A stretch of DNA of 6,393 bases, from the NCBI GenBank assembly GCA_905210385.1, contig CAJLWS010000094.1:1-6393 (forward strand), given 5' to 3'. This document shows, piece after piece, positions 1-6,392 of the stretch. Under the pieces are notes generated by a model. The model saw only the letters and a program-made list of their open reading frames with translations. It was not told the DNA's origin and did not search any database. The translations under genes and the position numbers were made by a program. Each line of letters starts with the position of its first letter. Within the stretch, counting starts at the first letter, position 1. Origin of the DNA: an uncultured Eubacteriales bacterium (GTDB taxonomy: Bacteria; Bacillota; Clostridia; Oscillospirales; Oscillospiraceae).

Positions 1-306
1 GGCTACCAGGTCGGCCGCGCCCTCTTCCACCACTGCGCGCACGGTGCGCGTTTCACCGGCCAGAGGTTCCTGCTCCAGGTAGCCCAGGCTGTAGCCCGGG
101 GCCAGCACGGTCTTGCCCTCAAAGGCCTGGTCCACCCCCGCCAGAATTTTCAGCAGGCTGGATTTGCCCGCTCCGTTGAGCCCCAGCACGCCGATCTTGG
201 CCCCGTAGAAGTAGGAAAGGGAAATATCCTTCAATACTTCGCGTTGGCCGTGGCGCTTGCTGACGCGGATCATGGAATAGATGATCTTGTCCGGTTCGTT
301 GCTCAT
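1..306 (-). CDS. ettA: EttA, energy-dependent translational throttle ABC-F ATPase (N-terminal 102 residues, runs off the window)
   Basis: EttA is a soluble ABC-F protein that binds the ribosomal E site and gates entry into elongation according to the ATP/ADP ratio. The visible part is the start of the first nucleotide-binding domain. It reads MSNEPDKIIYSMIRVSKRHG, then GAKIGVLGLNGAGKSS, which contains the Walker A motif (G42-S49, K48), followed by a Q-loop-like GYLEQEP with Q79. The phrases ISLSYFYGAKIGVLGLNGAG and GYLEQEPLAGETRTVR match EttA specifically rather than other ABC-F groups. The family is about 555 residues, so roughly 18% is present and the rest lies left of base 1. The ATG at 306-304 follows AGGGAG at a normal distance. 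The sequence looks like a Desulfovibrionaceae EttA from memory, unlike the Clostridia character of everything right of about 567. Confidence 0.93.
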   Translation of the reverse strand, partial: MSNEPDKIIYSMIRVSKRHGQREVLKDISLSYFYGAKIGVLGLNGAGKSSLLKILAGVDQAFEGKTVLAPGYSLGYLEQEPLAGETRTVRAVVEEGAADLVA

Positions 307-833
307 GATGCTCCCTGTTTTCCGTCATCCGCCGTCCGCACGGGCGCGGCAGCGGTTTTGCCGACCATAGCCGCAGGCGCGCGCTTTTTCAAGGCCGCCG
401 GAGCTTTGACTCCCGCGCCGGGCTGTGCGACTCTTGGGCGATGGCGGGCCGTGGCGACCCGACCCCATCGGGCCGAAGCGCGTTGGCAGCGCCCGCAGGA
501 CATACCCTTTTGCAGCAAGGAGCACACTATGAACAAGGAAGTGGTCAGCACCGCCGCAGCCCCCGCCCACAGCCAGCATTTTTGAAAGACACTGCCCGCC
601 AACAGCCGATCTAGCCGCAGCCCTTTATAGACCCGGCACAGAAGCCTGTGGGCAGCTCGCCACAGCCGGGTAAACACGCTGTGCTCCGACTCTGCCAGTT
701 CCCGCTGCTCCGGGGGGTGGAGGAACCACTGGAGCACTCCGCTCTTTCGCCACTGGTCGCCAAACCACTGGCACAAGGCCGCCAGCACCCGGAAGAGAAC
801 GCTGGCCTGTAGGATCTGCTGTACTCGTTGCAT
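303..833 (-). CDS. N-terminal fragment of an O-antigen ligase/polymerase-like membrane protein with a chance in-frame tail
   Basis: The frame gives 176 residues, but only residues 1-89 (bases 833-567) look like the real gene. They read as a basic, amphipathic cytoplasmic N-terminus (MQRVQQILQASVLFR, later RLWRAAHRLLCRVYKGLRLD) leading into SVFQKCWLW, where the first membrane helix should begin. This resembles the long N-terminal extension of clostridial Wzy/WaaL-type O-antigen ligase family proteins (normally several hundred residues and about a dozen helices). Residues 90-176 come from foreign non-coding DNA left of the breakpoint and end at 305-303, overlapping the ettA start by 3 bases. 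The ATG lies 3 bases after the murJ stop, with GAGG near the end of murJ as ribosome binding site, so it is the second gene of that operon. The family call is from memory of homologues, not from a motif. Confidence 0.5.
   Translation of the reverse strand: MQRVQQILQASVLFRVLAALCQWFGDQWRKSGVLQWFLHPPEQRELAESEHSVFTRLWRAAHRLLCRVYKGLRLDRLLAGSVFQKCWLWAGAAAVLTTSLFIVCSLLQKGMSCGRCQRASARWGRVATARHRPRVAQPGAGVKAPAALKKRAPAAMVGKTAAAPVRTADDGKQGAS
307..528. promoter_or_regulatory. Divergent ettA/ridA upstream region
   Basis: This 222-base non-coding stretch separates the start of ettA (minus) from the start of the ridA fragment (plus), so it should carry the promoters of both. I could not find a convincing -35/-10 pair in either direction; TTGGCA at 483-488 has no good -10 at the right spacing. 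A ribosome binding site for ridA, AAGGAG at 517-522, is clear. The open reading frame that crosses this stretch on the minus strand has an arginine- and alanine-rich composition with no family resemblance, and is best seen as a read-through of non-coding DNA. Confidence 0.5.
529..585 (+). pseudogene. ridA: 5' end of a RidA-family (YjgF/UK114) gene, cut after 13 codons
   Basis: RidA hydrolyses reactive enamine/imine intermediates made by PLP-dependent dehydratases. The ATG at 529 follows AAGGAG with 6 bases between. It reads MNKEVVSTAAAPA, which matches the usual RidA start (M-x-K-E-V-V-S-T-x-x-A-P-A, normally followed by A-I-G-P-Y-S-Q-A). Here the match stops after codon 13 (base 567). The next codons give HSQHF and a stop at 583-585. 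Family members are about 125 residues, so about 90% is missing. The loss coincides with the point where the minus-strand membrane-protein gene also loses its sequence, so this is a breakpoint rather than ordinary gene decay. The fragment is short, so the assignment rests on the conserved start, the ribosome binding site and the divergent position next to ettA. Confidence 0.6.
555..575. other. Breakpoint between two unrelated genomic sequences
   Basis: Left of about 567 the plus strand reads as the start of ridA. Right of about 567 the minus strand reads as the N-terminus of a clostridial membrane protein (through residues CWLW, ending at base 567). Each gene is interrupted at the same place, and neither continues on the other side. 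The local sequence is rich in C and G (GCAGCCCCCGCCC at 556-568), so short shared bases at the joint would be easy to come by. No insertion-sequence end, target-site duplication or att-like repeat is visible. The exact base cannot be fixed from this sequence alone. Confidence 0.7.
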
Positions 834-836
834 GCT

Positions 837-2414
837 TCAACCTCGTTTCCTCAATCGTTGCGCCACAGCTCGCAGGGCCAGCTTCATCTCGTCCAGCCGA
901 AGCAGGGTGCATAGCACGAAGTATACTGCCGCCCCGGCCAGGGCGCACCCCGCCAGCAGGCATGCCTCTCCCAGCTTGCCCTCCGGCACCAGGCCAGCCA
1001 GCCCTCCCCGGATCAGCCATACCGCTGCAGCCATTCCTGCTGCGGACAACAGCATCTTTCCAATGTCCACTAGGAACTTCCCGGACAGGATGCCTTCCCC
1101 TCGAAGCTCTAGCGGAACCAGCAGAAGAATCGCATAGAGGGTAGAGGACACCGTGGAGGAGATGGCCAGGCCCGTCACGCCCAGGGGCTGGGTAAGGACC
1201 ATGCAGAGCCCCAAGTTGGCCAAGATGGACACCCCACCCGCGATGAGGGGGGCTCTGCCCTCCTGCTTTGCAAAGTAGGAGCGGCTCAAAATATTTTGCA
1301 GGGCATAGCCCACCATCCCCAGGGACACCCACACCAGGGCCTCGGAGGTAATGGAGACGGAAAACTCGTCAAACTCCCCACCCCCATATAGGAAGGAGAC
1401 CAGGGGCCGGGCCAGCAGCATCAGCCCAGCCGCCATGGGCATCACAAAGAACAGACTGCTGTGGACAGTCTGGCGCAGGGTGTCCTGAAAGGCCGCCTGC
1501 TGATGCTGGGCCGTAAGGCGGGAGAGTTTTGGAAAAATCACGTTGGTGATGGACAGGATGAACACCCCGGCAATCACCAGGTATAGGTTGGTGGAGTACT
1601 CCATGGCGGACACTCCCGCCCCGTCATACAGGTAGGAGCCAAACCGGCTGTTGATGGTCAGGTTGATGGGCTGCACCCAGGTAGACACCATCACCGGCCC
1701 CATCAGGGCGAAGGCCCGGCGCATCCCCTCCGACCGGAAGGAGAAGTCCGGATGGTAGCGGAAACCCACCTGCCGCAAGGAGGGAACCTGTACCAGCGCC
1801 TGGAGCAGCCAACCCACCAGATAGGCCGCCGCCAGCCCGTATATCCCATAGTCCTCATCCAGGAAATAAAAATAGCCGATGATGACCAGGTTGGACACCA
1901 CGCTGATCAGAGCGGGGACATTGAATCGGTCCATAGCTTGCAGGATACCTACGAAAGAGAAGGCCACCCCGGTAAAAAGCACTGTGGGAAACATCATCCG
2001 GGTAAGGGATACGGCCAAGGCGGCAGTCTGGTCATCATAGCCTCCCGCAAACAAGGCCACCAAGGGCTCGGCCAGCAGAATGCCCAGCACAGTGAGCACC
2101 GCTGTGAGCAGCCCCATCACCGATAGAAAGTTCCCGCCAAAGCGGAAAGCCTCTTTCTTTCCCTTTTTGGTCATGATCTCACTGAACACCGGGATGAAGC
2201 AGGCGGCAATGGCCGAGGCGAACACCACGTCGAAAAAAACCCTGGGGATCCGGCTGGCGGTATAGAATGCCTTGGCCTCCATGCCCGCCGTGCCATAGTG
2301 AACCGCCATCAGATGGTCCCGAAAGAGCCCCAGCACCTTACCCGCCAGCGTGATCACCATGACCGCGCTGATGGTACGGGTGGAATGATCCTTTTCCCTT
2401 GCCAAGCCTTTCAC
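837..2414 (-). CDS. murJ: MurJ/MviN-family lipid-linked oligosaccharide flippase
   Basis: This 525-residue MOP-superfamily membrane protein has the length and fold pattern of MurJ, which flips lipid II across the cytoplasmic membrane. The family signature GKVLGLFRDHLMAVHYG (25-41) opens the first helix and is followed by AFYTASRIP and FIPVFSE. Many hydrophobic helices follow, consistent with about 14 membrane segments, plus NVIFPKLSRL (291-300) and a basic C-terminus (RLRKRG). It starts at GTG (2414-2412) with purine-rich GGGGAAGG just upstream; no in-frame ATG fits the family start better. Several charged residues important in E. coli MurJ differ here: K26 for R18, K48 for D39, T275 for D269 and N276 for R270; R32 (for R24) is kept. 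It may therefore be a clostridial MurJ variant or a flippase for another undecaprenyl-linked glycan. The next gene begins 3 bases after its stop. Confidence 0.88.
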   Translation of the reverse strand: MKGLAREKDHSTRTISAVMVITLAGKVLGLFRDHLMAVHYGTAGMEAKAFYTASRIPRVFFDVVFASAIAACFIPVFSEIMTKKGKKEAFRFGGNFLSVMGLLTAVLTVLGILLAEPLVALFAGGYDDQTAALAVSLTRMMFPTVLFTGVAFSFVGILQAMDRFNVPALISVVSNLVIIGYFYFLDEDYGIYGLAAAYLVGWLLQALVQVPSLRQVGFRYHPDFSFRSEGMRRAFALMGPVMVSTWVQPINLTINSRFGSYLYDGAGVSAMEYSTNLYLVIAGVFILSITNVIFPKLSRLTAQHQQAAFQDTLRQTVHSSLFFVMPMAAGLMLLARPLVSFLYGGGEFDEFSVSITSEALVWVSLGMVGYALQNILSRSYFAKQEGRAPLIAGGVSILANLGLCMVLTQPLGVTGLAISSTVSSTLYAILLLVPLELRGEGILSGKFLVDIGKMLLSAAGMAAAVWLIRGGLAGLVPEGKLGEACLLAGCALAGAAVYFVLCTLLRLDEMKLALRAVAQRLRKRG

Positions 2415-2449
2415 CCCTTCCCCATCCCCAGCGGAGGTAGAATCGCCTT

Positions 2450-2478
2450 ATTGTACACCAACCCCCACCCTTTTTCAA
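2450..2478 (-). promoter_or_regulatory. Sigma-A-type promoter for the murJ operon
   Basis: On the minus strand, TTGAAA (2478-2473, five of six consensus bases) and TACAAT (2455-2450, five of six) are separated by exactly 17 bases. Transcription would start near 2443, leaving a leader of about 30 bases before the GTG at 2414. No other pair in this orientation is as good. Confidence 0.7.
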
Positions 2479-2524
2479 CCGTTCTCCGGGAGATTCACGC
2501 TATGTTCACACTTTCCCTCTCCAG

Positions 2525-2550
2525 CCATTGTGGAAACCATCCCTTGTGGT
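2525..2550. promoter_or_regulatory. Candidate operator upstream of the SLH-protein promoter
   Basis: Two nearly identical 9-mers, CCATTGTGG (2525-2533) and CCCTTGTGG (2541-2549), lie 16 bases apart, and the second sits inside an interrupted palindrome ACCA-N7-TGGT (2536-2550). It ends 5 bases before the -35 hexamer of the plus-strand promoter, where a LysR-type activator often binds. The 4-N7-4 geometry is like LysR-type boxes, but the classic T-N11-A is not met. The link to the LysR gene at 5502 is inference from position only. Confidence 0.3.
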
Positions 2551-2555
2551 CTGAA

Positions 2556-2584
2556 TTGCACTTTTCCCCATGATATGCTATAAT
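2556..2584 (+). promoter_or_regulatory. Extended -10 promoter for the SLH glycosidase gene
   Basis: TATAAT (2579-2584) is a perfect -10, preceded by TGC (2576-2578), making an extended -10 element. TTGCAC (2556-2561) lies 17 bases upstream as a partial -35 (three of six). The predicted start near 2591 gives a leader of about 80 bases to the ATG at 2672. The weak -35 together with a candidate operator just upstream would suit an activated promoter. Confidence 0.7.
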
Positions 2585-2599
2585 TATAAATATTCCGTG

Positions 2600-2617
2600 T
2601 CCCGGGCCCCTCCGGGA
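2600..2617 (+). other. Short hairpin in the 5' leader
   Basis: TCCCGG (2600-2605) and CCGGGA (2612-2617) can pair as a 6-bp G+C-rich stem with a 6-base loop, about 10 bases after the predicted transcription start. No U-run follows, so it is not a terminator. It could stabilise the 5' end of the message. No known riboswitch or T-box features are visible in the leader. Confidence 0.3.
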
Positions 2618-2671
2618 TCCATCCGCCGCCCCACAGGGCGAACCCCACTCTTACCTGAAAAGGAGCCTGCT

Positions 2672-5473
2672 ATGAACCGCAATACCTTCCGGCGCCTTTC
2701 CCGGCGCGCACTGGCCCTAGTCCTGGCTGCGGCGATGCTGATCCCGGCCGCTTTTGCCACCGCCGGGGCTCCTCAGCTCACCACTATCCAGACTCTCGCC
2801 AGCGGTCTGACCTACCGCAACACCATCTCTGACCACGACTCCGCCGGACGAGTGGAAGGCTTCTCCCTGGAGCTGGAACCAGGCAGCGGCATTTACCCCA
2901 TCACTGTCCAAGGCAGCGGCAACATCTATGGTTCGGGCACTATCAACCAGGCCATCCAGCAGGCCGAGCGCATGGGCTACCATGTGGTGGGCGGTATCAA
3001 CGGTGATTTCTACACCCTGAGCACCGGGGTGCCCAACGGGATCGCTATTGAGGACGGCGTCTACCGCTCCAGTTCCGGAGGCTTCTCCGCCGTGGCCATG
3101 GTGGGCGGCCAGCTCCGGCTGGTCCAGTCCCCCCAGGTGGCTATAACCTTAACCAACCAGCGCACCGGGCGAGTGGATACCCCGGACCATTTCAATAAGT
3201 GGCGGGACTACGATGGAGGGCTGTATCTCTTCAACTCTGACTTCTCCTCCTCCACCCGTACCCAAGGCTCTGGCGGCTGGGTCGTGATAATGGAGCTGGC
3301 GCAGGGCGACCAAGGCGCTTCCCTCACCGTCAATTCTACCCTCACGCTGGAGGTCGTGGAGGTTCTAGATACCTCCCAATCGGTGGACATTGGGGAAAAC
3401 CAATACATACTCACCGCCGACCACGCCTCCTCCACCGTTGACTTTTTCGCTGGATACGAGGCAGGTGACCAGATTACTCTGACCACCTCCTGCTCTGATC
3501 CCACCCTCTCCCAGGCCCAGTGGGCTATGGGTTGTGGGGACATTCTGGTCTCGGATGGCATGATCACCGACAGCTCCTCCTGGACCTATCCCACCGGCCG
3601 CGCTCCCCGTACTAGCGTAGGGGTCAAGGCGGACGGCACCATGGTATTCTACGCGGTGGATGGCCGCCAGTCCGGATATTCCGGCGGCCTGACTGAGATG
3701 GACCTGGCAGAGGAAATGCAGCGTCAGGGCTGCTTGTGGGCGGTCAATCTGGACGGGGGCGGCTCCACCACCTTCTCCGTGCAGCTGCCCGGACAGAGCA
3801 CCCCCACCGTAGCCAATTCTCCCTCCGGCGGCAGCCTGCGCGCCTGTGCCTCCTACCTCCTGCTGGTCACCGACGCTGGCCTGGAAAACACTTCCGCCCA
3901 GCGTCTGGCCTTGGTGGAGGACGGCCTGGTGGTGCTGGCCGGCTCCAGTGTCACCCTGGGCAGTGTAGTCAGTGTCAACGCTGGTCTGGAGACCGTATCC
4001 TCCCGGGTGAGTGACGCGGCGTTCGCCTCAGTAGGCGGTCTGGGCAGCTTTGACGGTGGAGTATACACCGCCGGAACCACCCCCGGGACAGACACCATCT
4101 CCATCACCTCCTCCTCTCTGGGCCTGTCCGGTACCGCCCAGATCCATGTGGTCAGCTCCCTGAGCAGCCTGAGCGTCACCCGGGCGGGAAGTACTGCCGC
4201 GCTCTCCTCCCTGAGTGTGGAACCCGGCCAGAGCGTAGCTCTGTCTGCCACCGGCAGCTACTGGTCCCGCACCGCCCTGCGCGCCGGCTCCGACGGAGTC
4301 ACCTGGTCGGTGACCTCCGACGCGGGCACCATCACCCAGAACGGAGTCTTTACCGCCTCCAGCAGCGGGGCTCCCGGCACCATCACAGTCACCGCCGGCG
4401 GTCTCACCCATACCATTGCCGTCAATGAGGGTCGGCATGTCCACACCGATGTCACTCCGGACCACTGGTCCTATGCGGCGGTGGAGTTCTGCTACCAACA
4501 GGGCATTGTCAATGGCATCAGTGATACCCTGTTCGGCCGGGATGAGCCCATCCGTCGGTGCGACTTCGTCGTCATGCTCTACAACGCTCTGGACAAGCCC
4601 CCGGTGTCCGGCTCCTCCGGTTTCTCCGATGTGAGCGATACCGCCTACTATGCCGACGCCGTCCTCTGGGGCAGCGACGCCGGCCTGGTGCTAGGCACTG
4701 GCTCCGGTCTCTTCTCTCCCGCCGATTCCATCACCCGGGAGCAGGCAGCCACCATCCTATACCGGGCCATGTCCCTGTTGGGGCTGTCCACCCCGGAGGC
4801 CGACCTGTCCATCCTAAACCAGTTCTCTGACCGCGCCCAGATCGCCAGCTACGCCCGGACCCCCATGGCTGTGCTGGTCTCTCTTGGCATCTTCCACGGC
4901 ACCGGCTCTGGCCTGAACCCCAAGGGCAATCTGACCCGGGCGGAGATGGCGGTCCTGCTCTACCGCCTGCTGGCCGACTCCGAGGATATCCCCGATGTCC
5001 CTGATATCCCGCAGCTGGGTCCTGACGCCTCCCTCACCCTCAGTCAAACCTCGGGTATTTTGACCCCCTCCCAGACCCTTTCGCTTACCGCCACTCTCAC
5101 CGGAGGAACCGGTACCATCACCTGGACCTCTAGCAATTCCGCTGTGGCCGTCGTCTCCTCTGACGGTACTGTCACCAATGTGTATACCGGCGTGGGCACG
5201 CCCTCTGTAACCATCACCGCCACCTGCGGCACGCTGAGCGCCAGCGCGGTATTGCAGTGCTCCCCCGCTGAAACGGTGGGCTTGGTCACCGCCAGCCCCA
5301 ACCTGAACGTCCGCTCCGGCCCTGGCACCGGATACCAGAGGATCGGTAGTCTGAGCTACGGCGCCCAGGTGGCCGTACTGAACAGTGACTCTGGCTGGTA
5401 TCAAGTTCTGTACGCCAGCGGCGGCACAGCCGTCACCGGTTGGGTATCCGCCGACTATATCACCCTCGTTTGA
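2672..5473 (+). CDS. Secreted S-layer-anchored phosphodiester glycosidase (NAGPA/DUF2233) with Ig-like, SLH and SH3b domains
   Basis: This 933-residue exported protein is built as follows. Residues 1-29/31 are a signal peptide (basic start, hydrophobic LALVLAAAML, cleavage after AFA or ATA). About 55-400 is a phosphodiester glycosidase domain of the family that includes the lysosomal GlcNAc-1-phosphodiester uncovering enzyme, with NGDFY (110-114), RAPRTSVG (310-317), VDGR (329-332) and NLDGGGS (359-365). About 430-588 is one or two Ig-like regions. Three SLH repeats follow (about 591-641, 650-701, 716-767; TREQ and TRAE in repeats 2 and 3), which normally bind pyruvylated wall polymer. Then come an acidic Pro-Asp linker (772-780), a Big2-like domain (about 785-868) and an SH3b domain (870-933, NLNVRSGPGTGYQ). 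The ATG at 2672 follows AAAAGGAG with 6 bases between; the in-frame ATG at 2570 lies upstream of the promoter's -10 and is not used. The substrate is unknown. Confidence 0.88.
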   Translation: MNRNTFRRLSRRALALVLAAAMLIPAAFATAGAPQLTTIQTLASGLTYRNTISDHDSAGRVEGFSLELEPGSGIYPITVQGSGNIYGSGTINQAIQQAERMGYHVVGGINGDFYTLSTGVPNGIAIEDGVYRSSSGGFSAVAMVGGQLRLVQSPQVAITLTNQRTGRVDTPDHFNKWRDYDGGLYLFNSDFSSSTRTQGSGGWVVIMELAQGDQGASLTVNSTLTLEVVEVLDTSQSVDIGENQYILTADHASSTVDFFAGYEAGDQITLTTSCSDPTLSQAQWAMGCGDILVSDGMITDSSSWTYPTGRAPRTSVGVKADGTMVFYAVDGRQSGYSGGLTEMDLAEEMQRQGCLWAVNLDGGGSTTFSVQLPGQSTPTVANSPSGGSLRACASYLLLVTDAGLENTSAQRLALVEDGLVVLAGSSVTLGSVVSVNAGLETVSSRVSDAAFASVGGLGSFDGGVYTAGTTPGTDTISITSSSLGLSGTAQIHVVSSLSSLSVTRAGSTAALSSLSVEPGQSVALSATGSYWSRTALRAGSDGVTWSVTSDAGTITQNGVFTASSSGAPGTITVTAGGLTHTIAVNEGRHVHTDVTPDHWSYAAVEFCYQQGIVNGISDTLFGRDEPIRRCDFVVMLYNALDKPPVSGSSGFSDVSDTAYYADAVLWGSDAGLVLGTGSGLFSPADSITREQAATILYRAMSLLGLSTPEADLSILNQFSDRAQIASYARTPMAVLVSLGIFHGTGSGLNPKGNLTRAEMAVLLYRLLADSEDIPDVPDIPQLGPDASLTLSQTSGILTPSQTLSLTATLTGGTGTITWTSSNSAVAVVSSDGTVTNVYTGVGTPSVTITATCGTLSASAVLQCSPAETVGLVTASPNLNVRSGPGTGYQRIGSLSYGAQVAVLNSDSGWYQVLYASGGTAVTGWVSADYITLV

Positions 5474-5501
5474 ACTTTCGCCGGCAAGGGAGGCGCGGAA
5501 T

Positions 5502-6392
5502 ATGGATCTGCGGGTTCTTCGGTATTTTCTGGTAGTCGCCAGAGAGGAAAATATTACTAGGGCCGCCGCCCTGCTCCACCTGACCCAGCCTACCCTCTCT
5601 CGCCAGCTGATGCAGCTGGAAGCGGAACTGGGCGTCAAGCTGTTCCTACGCAGCCGGTATCGGATCATCCTCACCGATGACGGCATACTCCTGCGCCGCC
5701 GGGCTCAAGAGCTGGTGGAGATGGCCGACAAGGTAGAGCGAGAGTTCCGTCACCGGGGAGAGGAGCTGGCGGGCGAGGTATCCATTGGCAGCGGCGAACT
5801 GCGGAGCATGGATCATCTGGCTGGCCTGCTCGCATCCTTCCACGCTATGAACCCCCAGGTGACCTACCAGATCTACAGCGGCAACGCGGACAACATCAAG
5901 GAACGCATAGAGCAGGGCCTGCTGGATTTCGGCTTGCTGCTGGAGCCCGTGGATATCACAAAGTATGAGTTTATTCGCATGCCCGTCATAGAGGAGTGGG
6001 GCGCTTTGGTCAGCGAGAGCTCCCCCCTGGCTGCTCTGGAGCGGCTCACCCCAGAGGAATTGGCCGCACAGCCCCTGATCCTGACCCGGCGGGAACTGGT
6101 TCAGCAGGAGTTTATCCACTGGATGGGTCCCTTTGCAGATCGGATGGAGGTTGTCGCCGGAGGAAATCTTCCCTATAACACAGCCCTGCTGGCTCGGAAC
6201 AATCTGGGAGCCTTCATCACCCTGCGCCTGCACTGCGCCTACGAGGGCCTGCGCTTCCTTCCCCTGTCTCCTCCGCTGCGGGCCGGATCCGTGCTGGCCT
6301 GGAAAAGAACCCAGGCTATTTCTCCTGCAGCCCAGGCCCTAATCCAGTACATTCAAACACGTCTGGACACAGTTCCCGTGGAACCGACTTAG
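5502..6392 (+). CDS. LysR-type transcriptional regulator
   Basis: This is a complete 296-residue LysR-family protein, a normal length. Residues 1-60 hold the winged helix-turn-helix (MDLRVLRYFLVVAREENITR, then AAALLHLTQPTLSRQLMQLE, with the typical TQPTLSRQ recognition helix at 28-35), followed by a long linker helix (about 60-90). The periplasmic-binding-like effector domain starts at VSIGSGE (about 92) and runs to the C-terminus. The ATG at 5502 follows GGGAGG (5488-5493) with 8 bases between; longer in-frame starts overlap the preceding gene and lack such a site. Only 28 bases separate it from the SLH-protein stop and no terminator or promoter is visible between, so co-transcription is likely. 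The effector cannot be read from the sequence. It could regulate its own operon, the divergent murJ operon, or a distant target. Confidence 0.92.
   Translation: MDLRVLRYFLVVAREENITRAAALLHLTQPTLSRQLMQLEAELGVKLFLRSRYRIILTDDGILLRRRAQELVEMADKVEREFRHRGEELAGEVSIGSGELRSMDHLAGLLASFHAMNPQVTYQIYSGNADNIKERIEQGLLDFGLLLEPVDITKYEFIRMPVIEEWGALVSESSPLAALERLTPEELAAQPLILTRRELVQQEFIHWMGPFADRMEVVAGGNLPYNTALLARNNLGAFITLRLHCAYEGLRFLPLSPPLRAGSVLAWKRTQAISPAAQALIQYIQTRLDTVPVEPT

Noticed and set aside
483..511. A sigma-70 or sigma-54 promoter for ridA at TTGGCA
   Set aside because: No acceptable -10 lies 16-18 bases downstream, and the GG-N10-GC spacing of sigma-54 promoters is not met.
2583..2611. A minus-strand promoter using TATAAT at 2588-2583
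   Set aside because: This -10 is just the other strand of the TATAATTATA palindrome. The sequence 17 bases upstream (AGGGGC on the minus strand) is nothing like a -35, and a much better minus-strand promoter lies at 2478-2450.
2570..2671. A 34-residue N-terminal extension of the SLH glycosidase from an ATG at 2570
   Set aside because: The ATG lies upstream of the perfect -10 (2579-2584), has no ribosome binding site, and would bury the signal peptide. The ATG at 2672 has AAAAGGAG and begins a standard signal peptide.
2687..2720. Tat export signal (SRRALAL) in the SLH protein
   Set aside because: SRR is followed by ALAL rather than x-F-L-K. Basic Arg clusters are common in ordinary Sec signals of these proteins, and most Clostridia lack Tat.
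4028..4498. Long minus-strand open frames inside the SLH gene (for example 4028-4498 and 4814-5686)
   Set aside because: They are Gly/Ala/Arg-rich read-throughs of a G+C-rich gene with strong codon bias on the other strand. None has a family motif or a good ribosome binding site.
4694..4920. Repeated GTGSGL segments as a DNA repeat
   Set aside because: They are the same motif in SLH repeats 2 and 3, with synonymous differences, so this is protein-domain duplication rather than a mobile or CRISPR-type repeat.
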